From positions 31,846,705 to 31,910,704 of the forward strand of contig NC_044279.2 in assembly GCF_004027225.2 (NCBI RefSeq): DNA of 64,000 nucleotides, read 5' to 3'. The position numbers were made by a program, and so were the translations under genes. Within the stretch, counting starts at the first letter, position 1. Every line of letters starts with the position of its first letter. Below the pieces are notes generated by a model. The model saw only the letters and a list, made by a program, of their open reading frames with translations. It did no database searches and was not told where the DNA came from. The stretch comes from Strigops habroptila (taxonomy: Eukaryota > Chordata > Aves > Psittaciformes > Psittacidae). Below are positions 1 to 10,854 of this stretch, piece by piece.

Positions 1-67
1 CTAGATACTGCAACACTAATGCGAAATTAACTTGACAGTAACTACTTAGATTGCAAAATGAAAATAC

Positions 68-166
68 CATTTTTTCATTCAGTAAAGCCAATCCTATTTG
101 ATCTGTCTGAACGTTTTGTCCTTGTCCAAATCGCTGAGGTCCATAGTAATTTACAAAACCTTTTGT
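68..166 (-). CDS. PUS7L: PUS7L coding exon (residues 418-450)
   Basis: This is a 99-nt, phase 0 to 0 exon. The acceptor is ctttttag before base 166 and the donor is GTATTT from base 67 downward. It encodes the conserved TruD motif NYYGPQRFG followed by a segment ending NEKM. No stop occurs in frame, and the intron continues to the left window edge. Confidence 0.93.
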
Positions 167-3100
167 CTAAAAAGATAAAGAATAAATATGTTAAAAGCTT
201 GGAAGTGCCAGGTACAATTAGTAAGACTAAGCATACAACACACATACATTTACATTTACATCCAAAATGCATACAAACTGGTTTTATTAATCACAAGTAA
301 TATGTACCAAAATCGTAACTTATGATTTATTACAATATTTTAGCACCTAATTTAGAAGCATCTAAAAAACCAAGTTCTATCGTCTTCACTTTCACAAAAA
401 AATAGGTAAATGAAACAAAATTATTTCTACACAGTTAATCATTATAAATACAGTCAAATTAATTGAGCTTTTTATGTGCACCAAATTCTGAAATCTCTAG
501 TCAAGCAAATGAAGCTTAGCACAGGTAATGAACAGTAACCATTGTTGGACATTTTTTCTTAAAAATACTCATCTTTTTTCACATGAGATCCTTTCTATTA
601 TTACTACGATAGTAAAGCTCAAGAGTGAGCACTTCTGTTAATTGGGATTTTAAGTCTCCTGATGAGTTGTAGGTGATATGTGGGCAGTAAAATCACAGCC
701 GTGTGACCCAAAAAGAACATCCTTTTCTAGAAAATAGTAAGCATGCATGGAGCAGACAAGCAAAAAAAAAAAAACCAACATGTGGTATTTGTTTTGGAAA
801 TGGTTATTCAGTTCAAATTCTATAACCTTGCTTTGGACATCCAGAGGTCCCATACAAGATTTTGTTTCCATGGAAGATGAAAAATCTATATTTTGGTTTA
901 ATACACATGCTGGTTTTGTCATTCATCTGACCAGTAAGCTAAATCTAATAAAGCAAGACACACAACCATAGGAATTTGTGTTCATTTTCCCAACAGCAAA
1001 ACAAAAAAAACCCAAACCAAACCAAAAAGTCAGGTGGAGCAGAGAAGGAGAAACACGAAAGTAGCAGTTGAATGCTTTATTCAGTAACAAAATTAATTTC
1101 CGGAATACATATAATGTACTTTGGTTTTGCATATTGAGTGGTTTTCATTAAAGCCTTTATTGCTGGATTAATGTTCTTAAAGTAATTTATATTATGGTTA
1201 TTAACTTAGGGTAAGAAAATTACTGCTGTACAAAACATCTAAAGCTTTTCCTTTCCATGAGTAGCAACTCATGGAAATTCGTGGTTTAAGAATGTCTGAT
1301 TATGCAGTTTTCTTCCAAGAGAAAGGACAACAGCAATCAAAATCCACTGAATTTCAGGGAATCTTCTTTCTCTGCGACAGACATGTATTTATGCCATGGA
1401 AGTTTTTCACCTGGGCCTACCACGCATGTTCCTCACACGACCAAAAGAGACAATCAGCTGACATGTGTAACTATATTCTTTCACCCTGTCAACTGCCACA
1501 GTGAAACCCATCACTTCGGTTGGCCTTAAGCCTTTGCAACAATAATTGATAAATCCATAATTTGCTTCTAAATTTCCTATCTGTCTTGCTGCACCACTCT
1601 GGGGTCTGCAGTTTGTAACACAGAATTAATTCACTTATGGTCCCTCCTCGGAAGGCAGCTTTAGTCCTGATTCCTTAAATAATGCAGGAAAGACATAAAA
1701 TTCCAAAAGCATCAGAACTGGGAAACAGTTTTTGTGTTATCTGTGATATTTTCTGCTATTTCAAGCATTTTTTTTAAAAGTTTTGTTTTGCTTTTTACAG
1801 CATAGAATTAAAACTCTGTTCATTATTGGGAACCACAAGGGTTTTTTACCTCAACATTTTCCATTGCTTCAGATATTCTCATTTTCAAATCTGCAGAAGA
1901 GTCATGACTATGGTGTTTAAGATCTCTCACAACTATATCAAAGTGATTGCCTTTCAGCTGACCAAGTCTCAGGTGCTGGCATGCTGAATGTATGTTGTGT
2001 ATTCTGATGCCCTTTTTTTCCATTTTGCTTCCAATTTCTTTCAACCTGCATAAATAATTGGGAGAAATTATGAACCACTCCTACTAAAGCTATCCAACGT
2101 CTAATAAATGTCTTCTTCACCTTTGCGCTAGAATTAAAAACACTTAGGAAAAAAAAGGGGATTTAAAAGAGATTATTATGAGAGAAACAAATCAAATCAG
2201 AGACAGAAGTCTTAAATTTTATAGAACAGAATTTTATAGACTACAATTATATTTATAGAATTTTCTATATATATTATATATAGAAATACTTTTTCAATGT
2301 TCGATTCATTTGCATTTACAGTCTGTAGCATGACAGATATTAGAACTAAGCAATTCACTGAACTTTCTCAAGGCAACTGCATGGAATTTTGCATTTTTTA
2401 TTGAAAAAACAAATAATTTACTCTTCAGTTTAAAAATACGCTTTCCATTTAAAAAAAAAAAAAAAGAAGAAGAAAAGAAAAAAAGAAAAGAAAGAAAAAG
2501 TAATGTGCTCTTGCACACTCCAAAACACAATTGCTCTTTCTTGGTCAGCCTTAACAAACTCAGTGCACCAATTCTCTGGGTGTGCTTGCAACTGGAAGTG
2601 CAGCTGACAGTTCAAGTATTTGCCCTTCAAAGTATTCACTCAACCTCTTTGTTCTTATGTATAAGTAACAGTCATTCAAACCAAAGGAAACTTTCCTCAT
2701 AAAAGCTTACATTCTAACCAATATTTTAACAACTTTATAAACTATTTATTTATAAATTTTCTTTTCCCCATTATGCTCGTGGCTTGGAAGCATTTAACTG
2801 TTTTGCTTAATCATTTAAACATTAATGCAAAGTTTTGCTAATTATCTCTTGAACCATCAGCCTTATTGCTTAGTTTGCAGTGAAAATTTACTATTGATAT
2901 ATATTTCTGACAGTAACAAATCCTAAAAACATAAGTTCTACTTTCCTTTATTTGTAAAGTGTACTTTGTTACTAAAACCAAAACCCACCAGAAAGTTAAA
3001 GCTGGGGAAGAAGTAAGTTATGGTTTTGACTCCAGCAATTTTTTACAGTTCCTATGTCAGAACTTTATATTTATCCACTGAATTGGCTACATAGAGTAAC

Positions 3101-5841
3101 AAAATGAGAAATGGAAAGCCACATCTTGTATTATTGACACATTATTCAGAATGCATTTTCTGCCCTCAGGTTTGGTGATAGCTTCTTTACTTAGTCTCTT
3201 GTTTCTAAATTGGACGATACCATAGAAGTTGATACTTAACACTCAGAGACAGCATCTGTCCAAAGTATATTTGTAATGATTTTCTTTAGTTATGTAGCCA
3301 TATAAAGCTTTTAATGTGGACCACAAGACAATACTTTGACAGTACGTGGAAACCTATCATGTCATGTACTACTGGCTTCTTCTCAGTTCCAGCTAGTGGA
3401 TGGTATTTAAGAAATTGAAAAGTGGATCCCATGAGCATGGACTGGAAGGATACTGTCCCAGATGATACGAAATATTCGTATTACGAAAAGTACAGAGAAG
3501 GGCAAGGCTTTTCTTCAAATTCCAACACTGGGGACTTCAGCGCTAAGCTGTATATTCCCTAAAGCCACAAAATATTAAAGCCATTTCCACTGTGCTGTAA
3601 CAGGAGAAGACACATCCATAAGAAGATTTCAGAAGATTGTACCATGTTAATACTTATTAACACATAAAAATAAGTGCTAAACTGAATGCACCCAGACTGT
3701 AAGTACCTCTCAGGTGTCACCTTCTTCACAACCATGGGTTGGTAAGTAATCGCCTTCTTATCTTTGATGCCAGTATAACTGAAGTCTGAATGAAGAACAC
3801 CAAGTTCAGCAGCTAGGAAGCTGATTGCTTCCAGTGTTTCTAGGTTTTCTTTCTGAAGGGTGAAAGCTGAAACAATCATCTCAGAATTATTAGGAATATG
3901 CACTTGTAAATCATACAGGTGTTCTGCCATGACAGATGGGCAGGTTCTTCCCTTCAAACTATAACAGCATGGAAACTGCAAAGAAACAGTCCTCCCACCC
4001 CACAATACTAAAGGAAATGGAATTTTTTCAGTATTGAAAGAAAAATACACAATACACAAAACTCTTAGAACAACCACAACCCCCTGCTGCCTTTAAAAAT
4101 AGTACCATAAACACCATTCAACAAACATGTATTGACTTATAACTAGAAACATTCTCTGTATCAGAAATCAACTGCTATAAGGAATGAGACTATAAACCAA
4201 ATTTGATGTTACTGACTTGTCCAACATCTAGATGCATCTTCTAAAATCCCCCAATTACTTTCAAGGGAAATCTAGCTGATGGGGAGTAACACAGAGTTAG
4301 TACAACAACTGAAAGAAGCGCAACCAGTATCACTGAACAGTTTGTGTAACATCACTGCAGTAACTCGATTCATCCCCCTCAGTCTCCAGTGATGCCACTA
4401 CACTGCATTAATGATTTATTTCAGCATAAACAATGGGTCATCCAGGCCCAGATGTCATATAAAAGTGATTCCGAATTTCAGCCTCTACTAACGAACACCA
4501 CAATACCTGACACTTTCACTAAAAATATAATATTTACCTGTATAAAAGTCTTGGTTTTCCTTGAAGCCACTAGCAGACCTTTTTCTGGACCAACTTTTAT
4601 CTCGAAATCGCACCATTATTGACATATTTGGTTGACCATGGACATCTGACACAGTAAATGACTTAGTTTCTAAAAGCTTTCCAAACTTTCTATTGATAAA
4701 GTGGTGAACTACTTTTCTGTGTTCTTTGTCTCCATCTGGCTCAAAAGAAAACGTAGAATTTTCTAGCTTTGCATCTAAAAATTTAAAGAAATCACTTGTT
4801 TCCTTTTCAGTCACCAGCTGACAAAGTTCTCTGTAATCACCATTCCCTTTCACAATCATCTCATTGCCTTTCGTAACAGTGACGAGGAAGGGGAATTTCT
4901 GCCTGACAGCACTGTGCAGACTAGCTCGGTTGTTCTTGTCCAGGACAGGTCCCAGCGAGAACTCCCCAGCGCCGCCGCCGGCACCACTGCCCAGGTCCCA
5001 TGTGTCCTTCAGACCACAGGCAAATTGATGAAGCCGTTCACTCATGGGTTTGCCTAGAAGGGAATCCAGTATATGGCCTTCCTCAAGGCCACGGTTCAGG
5101 TCAGGTTCACCCTCGCGCTGTTTTTTGGTAGGGGATGCCGAACAGTCGCCTCCTGCCCTGCTCGGGTCCCGCTCCGAAGGACTGGGCGCCGCGCCGGGGC
5201 AGCCCTCGGCACATGGGCCGGGAGGCTCCACTCTCAGCTCCTTGGGTTGCCGCGGGCCTGGGATCCTTTGCTCTGGCGGCGCTTCGCCGGCTTTCTGAAG
5301 CGGTTCAGCCCGGGTATCCCTTGGCACGTGTTCGGGGACCTCGATCTCTGTCACTATGAAATCGCTGGGCGAGTTTTTGATGGTACCACAGAAGCCGGTG
5401 TGCTCGGTCACGTAACTGAAGGACGGAAGCATGGCTGCGCTGCCTTCTCCTGCTCACAGGCATAGACCGCCGCACCTGCAACGGGAGACAGCGAGGGGAG
5501 GCGGGGGTGATAAAAGAGTGCCAGCTACCACCGCAAAGGCGTCTGCAGGGCCGGCGGGCAGGGGCAGATGAAGAGGGCAAAACCCCACTCGCCCCAAACC
5601 GCCACCACGGGCCGGTTTAACGGCGCGGCCACGCGAGGCCGGCACCAGGGGGCGCCACGACCCCCGCCCCCCGCGACAAGGGGCCCAAGGACGGTACCAA
5701 CTTCGCCAGGAGCGCGGGGAAACTGGACAACGCACTCCTTCCCCCCCGCCCAGCATGGGGCGCCCCAGAGGGGGCGGGGCATGCCCAGGCAGCCTATGGG
5801 AAGGCGGCGTGGGAGGAGAGCGGTTCCGCATCGCGCTCACC
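68..5841 (-). CDS. PUS7L: PUS7L gene, 5' part: TruD-family pseudouridine synthase 7-like
   Basis: Four coding exons on the minus strand (5432-4538, 3866-3707, 2045-1850, 166-68) join without a frame break into 450 residues; human PUS7L has about 700, so roughly the last 250 lie beyond the left edge. The family isomerises uridine to pseudouridine in RNA. Visible family features are an N-terminal SPSDFIVTEIE segment (about residues 21-31), the catalytic-Asp motif GIKDKKA (Asp334), LRLGQLKGNHFDIV (about residues 379-392) and NYYGPQRFG (423-431). Splice phases are 1, 2, 0 and 0. The N-terminal linker is rich in Pro, Gly and Ala and encoded by GC-rich DNA, unlike the human linker. The gene starts back to back with IRAK4 in one CpG island. 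Identity is by recall of the human protein, and the order with IRAK4 and TWF1 supports it. Confidence 0.96.
167..1849 (-). other. PUS7L: PUS7L intron
   Basis: AT-rich intron bounded by GTAAAA and ctttttag. It holds short A-rich runs near 763-775 and 1000-1025. Short open frames here do not resemble known proteins. I see no other feature. Confidence 0.85.
1850..2045 (-). CDS. PUS7L: PUS7L coding exon (residues 352-417)
   Basis: This 196-nt exon has acceptor tttatgcag before base 2045 and donor GAG|GTAAAA at base 1849. It completes the split Arg codon of the previous exon and ends on a codon boundary. It carries the LRLGQLKGNHFDIV block, which is highly conserved between human PUS7L and this sequence and belongs to the TruD catalytic domain. 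Confidence 0.95.
2046..3706 (-). other. PUS7L: PUS7L intron
   Basis: Intron bounded by GTACTT and tttatgcag. It contains an A-rich low-complexity block at about 2451-2498 and AT-rich sequence at 2225-2285. No gene is seen. Confidence 0.85.
2451..2498. repeat. A-rich low-complexity tract (poly-A, GAA/GAAAA)
   Basis: A run of A bases passes into GAA and GAAAA units inside a PUS7L intron. It is simple-sequence DNA of no clear origin. Confidence 0.8.
3707..3866 (-). CDS. PUS7L: PUS7L coding exon with catalytic aspartate (residues 299-351)
   Basis: This 160-nt exon has acceptor gtttcag before base 3866 and donor AG|GTACTT at base 3706. It starts in phase 1 (completing Ala299) and ends in phase 2. 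It encodes SDFSYTGIKDKKAITYQ; the Asp of the KDKKA motif (Asp334) corresponds to the TruD-family nucleophile. The junction with the upstream exon reads YTAFTLQKENLE, as in human PUS7L. Confidence 0.96.
3867..4537 (-). other. PUS7L: PUS7L intron
   Basis: This 671-bp intron lies between the first coding exon and the catalytic-Asp exon, with donor GTAAAT and acceptor gtttcag. Nothing else is recognised in it. Confidence 0.88.
4538..5432 (-). CDS. PUS7L: PUS7L first coding exon (residues 1-298)
   Basis: The chosen start is the ATG at 5432 (MLPSFSYVTEHTGFCGTIK), which has G at -3 and aligns near the N-terminus of human PUS7L. The donor is CAG|GTAAAT at 4537. The exon holds the start of the PUS7L N-terminal region, a low-complexity Pro/Gly/Ala linker (about residues 45-165), then conserved RASLHSAVRQKFPFLVTV and VHHFINRKFG segments. 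The 5' UTR continues upstream to a good acceptor (cccgttgcag) before base 5475. An ATG 31 nt upstream, out of frame, overlaps this start. Confidence 0.94.
5305..5463 (-). other. Upstream ORF overlapping the PUS7L start
   Basis: Within the same 5' exon, an ATG at 5463 opens a 52-codon frame that runs through the PUS7L start codon at 5432 and stops at 5305. Its context is weak (T at -3, C at +4). If transcripts include this segment, some ribosomes would bypass the PUS7L start. It has no resemblance to a known protein that I recognise, so I read it as a possible translational control element. Confidence 0.55.
5433..5475 (-). other. PUS7L: PUS7L 5' UTR part of exon 2, after an inferred 5' intron
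   Basis: A pyrimidine-rich acceptor (ctgtctcccgttgcag) ends just before base 5475. A GTGAGC donor on the minus strand starts at 5840. Together they suggest a non-coding first exon ending at 5841 and a 365-bp intron in the CpG island. The transcription start is not visible; inference from splice signals only. Confidence 0.5.
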
Positions 5842-6260
5842 GAGCCACCGCCTCCGGAGCCCGCGTCACGCCCTCTTAAAGGGGAAGCGAGGCAGCGGGG
5901 GCGCCTGCCGGGGTGCGGAGGCGCCGAGGCGCCGCCGCTAGGAAGCGGCGGGGTGAGGCGAAGCGAAGCGAAGCGAAGCGAGGCGAGGTGAGGTGAGGTG
6001 AGGTGAGGTGAGGTGAGGTAGGGCGGGGCGGCTCCCGCTGCCGGTTGTGGGCGGGGCCGCTCGCCTGCTGGGGACGGGGCGGGAGCAGCGTGGCGGGGGG
6101 GCGGCCGGAACCGGGTGGCCGTGAGGAGAGGAGAGGGGAGGGGCGGGGCGCGTGTCTCGCCGCAGTGTCGGGCCTGGGGCGTGCGCGGGTTCCCGCAGCC
6201 CCGGCGAGCTTGTTCGGTAACGGCGCCGCTCGTGTTCCGCAGGAGCTGAGGATGAGCACG
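5470..6260. promoter_or_regulatory. CpG island with probable bidirectional PUS7L/IRAK4 promoter
   Basis: The sequence changes sharply from AT-rich flanks to dense CpG. It has GC-box cores GGGGCGGGGC (5771-5780), GGGCGGGGCG (6021-6030) and GGGCGGGGCC (6049-6058). PUS7L reads left and IRAK4 reads right from it, with start codons 819 bp apart. Head-to-head CpG-island pairs commonly share a promoter; exact start sites cannot be read from sequence. Confidence 0.8.
5961..6020. repeat. Pentanucleotide tandem array (AAGCG)n-(AGGTG)n
   Basis: Four AAGCG units (5961-5980), one AGGCG, six AGGTG units (5986-6015) and a final AGGTA make one array just upstream of the IRAK4 start codon. Each AGGTGAG junction matches a 5' splice-site consensus on the plus strand. 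Confidence 0.93.
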
Positions 6261-6412
6261 CCCGTGACGATGTCGACGTACGTCCGGTGCCTCAGCTACG
6301 GGCTGATGAGGCAGCTGGCAGACTTCATCGACCCGCAGGAGGGGTGGAAGAAATTAGCAGTAGATATAACCAACCCGACCGGTGAAAGCAGATACAACCA
6401 AATGCATATAAG
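6252..6412 (+). CDS. IRAK4: IRAK4 coding exon 1 (residues 1-53, death domain)
   Basis: The start ATG at 6252 has A at -3 and begins [14 protein letters not shown], matching the human N-terminus. A candidate 5' UTR acceptor (gtgttccgcag) ends at 6242. The donor that restores the human-like HIRRFEA junction is AAG|GTCCTA at 6413, a poor match to consensus. Read-through meets TAA at 6432-6434. A second GT at 6431 is in the same phase. Confidence 0.93.
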
Positions 6413-9400
6413 GTCCTATACGGATGTCACGTAACATAATCTTGTTTATTAACTGTTTTACTTAAATACCACTGTCCGTCCCATTACTGTAACTTGTTGC
6501 CGTTTGTGTGCCAGTAGTTACTTAAACCTTACAGTAACACTTCCTTAGGGAACTCAAGGTAATTAGCCCTAATTGTTCTGTAGTTCAGTTTTCAGACAAG
6601 CTATAGCCAAAGAAAATTGAGTAAGGAAATAAAAATTAATCAGAGCCACAAGCATAAGTACTTTTAGCAATACAACATTAGCTGTGCAGCTTTCTGTACC
6701 CTACAGACTGAAAACCACTGACTTCTCTGTGCATCTTCACACGAGAGCAGCACAGGAGACAACTGGACTGTAACTCCTCATTCGCTCTTCCCAAGAGAAT
6801 GTCCAGCAAATGTGGGGAACCCAGGCCTAAAAGTAACAAGTTTAATTGAGAAGTAATGTCAGCAGTAGTTTATGAAGAGCTTGAAGGGCTTGTTGAATCC
6901 TTAAGCTGTCTCAAAGGTTATGAGAACTTTGAATACCCTAAGTATCATCTTGAGTTTCCAGTCTGTGGTGGTTTAACCCCAGCTGGCAACCAAGTATCAC
7001 GCAACTGAAACCAGGACGCAGTCTTTCTAGTGATGTTAGCAATAAGCCTTCATTTGTCTTTCTATACTAATAAATCAGTCAGAATACTGGATCTCAATTT
7101 CTGCATAATGTACATCCCAAAATACTCGAAGTGTGAATGTCAAATGGGTGGGAAAAACACATAATTTTATTCCATTTGATTGGGCTCTGACTTGCCATGT
7201 GTCTGACATTCTCTTCTCTGTGAGTCCCATGTGCCCATACGTTATGGGTCCTGGACAACATGTTGAAGCCATGCATGCATATTTTTCACTTAGTTTTTCC
7301 CAAATTTTGCATATTTTTTCCACTGAGTTTGAATTTTTTAGTCATTTTTAGATGCATTTTCAGAAGATCTGCAAATAGTTGTACAGTTCAGTACATTCAG
7401 AATTTTGGGGGGTTTGCTTTGTGGGGTTTTTTTGTTGTTGTTGTCATTTACCTTTAATCTCTTTCCCTTCATGGTTCTCAAGGTCACTTTTTTTTTTAAA
7501 TGTTGGTCTTAACTTATCTTTTAAGGAGATTTGAGGCATTTGTCCAAATGGGAAAGAGCCCCACGTGCGAATTGCTTTATGACTGGGGAACGACAAACTG
7601 TACAGTTGCTGATCTTGTGGACCTGCTGATTAGGAATCAATTCCTAGCACCAGCAAGCCTTTTGCTTCCAGGTAACTGTTACTCTTGTACAGTTTGCACT
7701 GTGTTCTCAGTTTTCTAAGATGCTAAAAAGCTTCACAGTAACCTGAAAATCAGAAAGGATTAGGTCAAAATAACCAAAAGTGGATATATTTTTCATTATT
7801 TATAATAACAGTTTAAGAGTTATGAGTTTAAATAAGAATCCTGCAGTTTACACATGGTGGCAGAATATAACCTTCTGAATGATGTTTATGTGTCACCTAA
7901 TCTTAGGAAATGCTGGCATTAATGTTACTTGGTTTGTCTGATTCCTAATGTATCTAACATGTTTTCTAAATTCCATTTTCAGAAGCTGTAAGGATGGCAC
8001 AAGAAGTTACGTTACCTCTTTCTTCACAGGAAACATTGCCTATACATGAGAAACAACTGCCTGTACAGGAAAAAGAAGTGGCTTCTATAAAGCCTGTTTT
8101 AGCTCAGAGTACTGAGAAGCAACGTTCAGCTCCTTTTTTCAGTCAAGAAAACAGCAGCCCACAGTCCAGTAACACAGGTAGGCACTTAGTTTGGTAGAAT
8201 TAAGTACAATCTTTTTGTTGATCTGTCCTTAACCCCACATAAAATAAATCCTAGCAGTGTATTAATGACTATTTTCCTATCATCCTGCATCTTATAGGAA
8301 ACAGCATCTTGCTTTTGCTTTTGTTCTGTGTTGCTGTGAATTTAGCTTGGGTAATAAGATGTCCGAGTATGAGATGCACCTTGCTGATAAGGCAGCTACT
8401 GTGATGAAAACTTGACTGTTAACGAAATCACAGTTTAGTTTATGCTACATATAATCCTGTTGCCCTTTTCCAATACTGATTTTATGAACTGTTTAGCATC
8501 TTGCATTTTAAAGCTGAATTTTATATGTCAGAAATGACTAAGAATGTTGAAGAAAAGATGACTAAAGAAAGCGTTCTAGGAAAGTGTATGGTTGATCTAC
8601 TCCTTCCTGAAGGTCCACTTTGGGGTTGCTGCCAGAAGCATGATGTAGTCTAGATATATTTTTACATCTGATGCAGTGTGGCTCTCTTTTTATTCTGATC
8701 TGCTGCACATTTAATTTCTATTACCTCTAGTATGAATATTAACAAAAAATGTTACTGGAAGGCTGCTTCAGTGCTAGTTGTGAAGAAGATTATACATATC
8801 TATTTTTACATATTTATCTCATATATATATTTATAAATTTGGGTTTTTTTCTGGTATCTTCATCACAAAGCTGGAAGTAGGGCTCCACTATGTCAGGATT
8901 TATGTGGTAGCAAGTTTGTGGTTTAATAGAACTGAAGCAGAAAATCTATTCAATATATTTGTTCCTTAAGTGAAAAACATAGCTCTGTGCTAAATGGTAA
9001 ATGTGTCTTTCAGGTTTCCATAATTTTTCCTTTCGTGACTTGGAAAGTGTTACAAATAATTTTGATGCACGACCAGAATCAGCTGGAGGTAATAAACTGG
9101 GAGAAGGTGGCTTTGGCATTGTGTTCAAAGGCTACATCAACGGCAGAAATGTGGCTGTCAAGAAGCTTATTGCCGTGAGTTGTCCTGGGCATTTTTCCTT
9201 TTAATGGCTATGTACTTTATAGTAGAGACTTGTTTATCTGTGGAAAGTGTTGAATGGTATACTTCAAAAAGCCTCACCAGGTTAAACATTAGTTGGGTTG
9301 AGAACCTTATCCTGTAGTCCCATGAGTGGTGGGAGTTGGCACAGTCACCAGAGATGAAGTCTTGTCTTTTCTGTAGCTCTCCTTTCAGTGGCTCAGACAA

Positions 9401-10823
9401 GCTGTCTGGAAGAGCAGAGTGCTCCCCCTGTTCCCCCCCGCCCCGTGCACGCAAGAAGTGGCAGAAGGGGAGGAGTGCTAATGAGAGTCAGATAGGCGAT
9501 TCAGAGTCAGATAGGCGATTCAGAGTCAGATAGGCGATTCACAAGCTAAATAGTTATTGCCACAGAATTTTAGTCTTTATAATTAGTGGTTTGTGTGAAT
9601 AATTAATTGTGTAATGAGTAAGTGCTGTTAGTGAGTAACTGCAGTGAAATTAAGTGGTTAAGTTTGTGACTGTGCTGAAATTGAATCCATTTGTCCAATA
9701 ATACTGTGTTCCAAGGAATTAAAAATCATGTTCTGATACTTTGAGTTGAGTAAAAAAGTACTGCAAACAGTTAAGTAGTTGTTACATGTAACTAATCTAA
9801 AGAAGGGCTTACAGTTCAGGGTTTTTTTAAAGGAACAACTGCATGGTTTAGTATGCCCAGCAATATTAACATCAAATACTTCCTTTTGTAGATGGTTGAT
9901 GTTAGTGTTCAGGACTTGAAACAGCAATTTGATCAAGAAATAAAATTGATGGCAAAGTGAGTACAGTCTTACACGATGTTATTATAGCCTTTTATTGGAA
10001 TCTGAATTGGCAGATAACACATAGCTAGTGTGATCCCTTATTTTTGTCTTTCTAGCATAACTTAATGATTTTCATGTTAAGTGAGAATGTTACATATACA
10101 GCATGACTGTATTTTGTTCATTTTAAGTGACACCACTGCAGAAACCTAGCTATGTGCAGTAGTGCTGGAACAAGTAATAGGGGATTGAGTTCCCTTTGCT
10201 TTTTATTTTCCTCAAATCTTGGGAGTCTTTCAGAGCATATATGAATAGAATTTTTTTGCTGTAGGTGTCAGCATGAAAACCTGGTAGAATTACTTGGTTT
10301 CTCAAGCGATGGTGCTCAGCCATGTCTGGTGTACGAATACATGCCCAACGGTTCCTTGCTTGACAGACTTGCTTGTCTGGTAAGTAAAATGTTTTTGAGC
10401 TTCCAGTTCTTGTAGTTTGCTAAAGTATAGATATCTATGAAATGGCTTTGAAACAGCACTGAACCATAATGGCCAAATGATGTCTCACTACTTACTTACA
10501 TGTTCTGGAAGACAAATATGATGACAAGTATTCTTCCAATAATGTTTTATACAAATGTTTTAGGCACATTAAAGTCAAAGTGGGGCAATACGATGTCATG
10601 CACCAGTATCTGAAGTGGCACAGGAGCTGGCTATGCTTCTGTGAAGCAGAGCAGAGAGTGCTCAATATTGTTCCAAGTTCTGACATGGGCATGATCTCTG
10701 CTAGTTCTTGAGATTTTGCACTGTGCAATTGCCCTTTGTTCATTGCCCTGGTAATAGCGGTTGTAACACAATGTTCACAGTCTGCATATCTCTTTCTGGA
10801 GTGCCTAAACAAGTGGGAAATAC

Positions 10824-10854
<31 letters not shown>

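Noticed and set aside
5454-5879. Open frames on both strands in the PUS7L/IRAK4 island
   Set aside because: GC-rich shadow frames; the region is better explained as promoter and 5' UTR introns.
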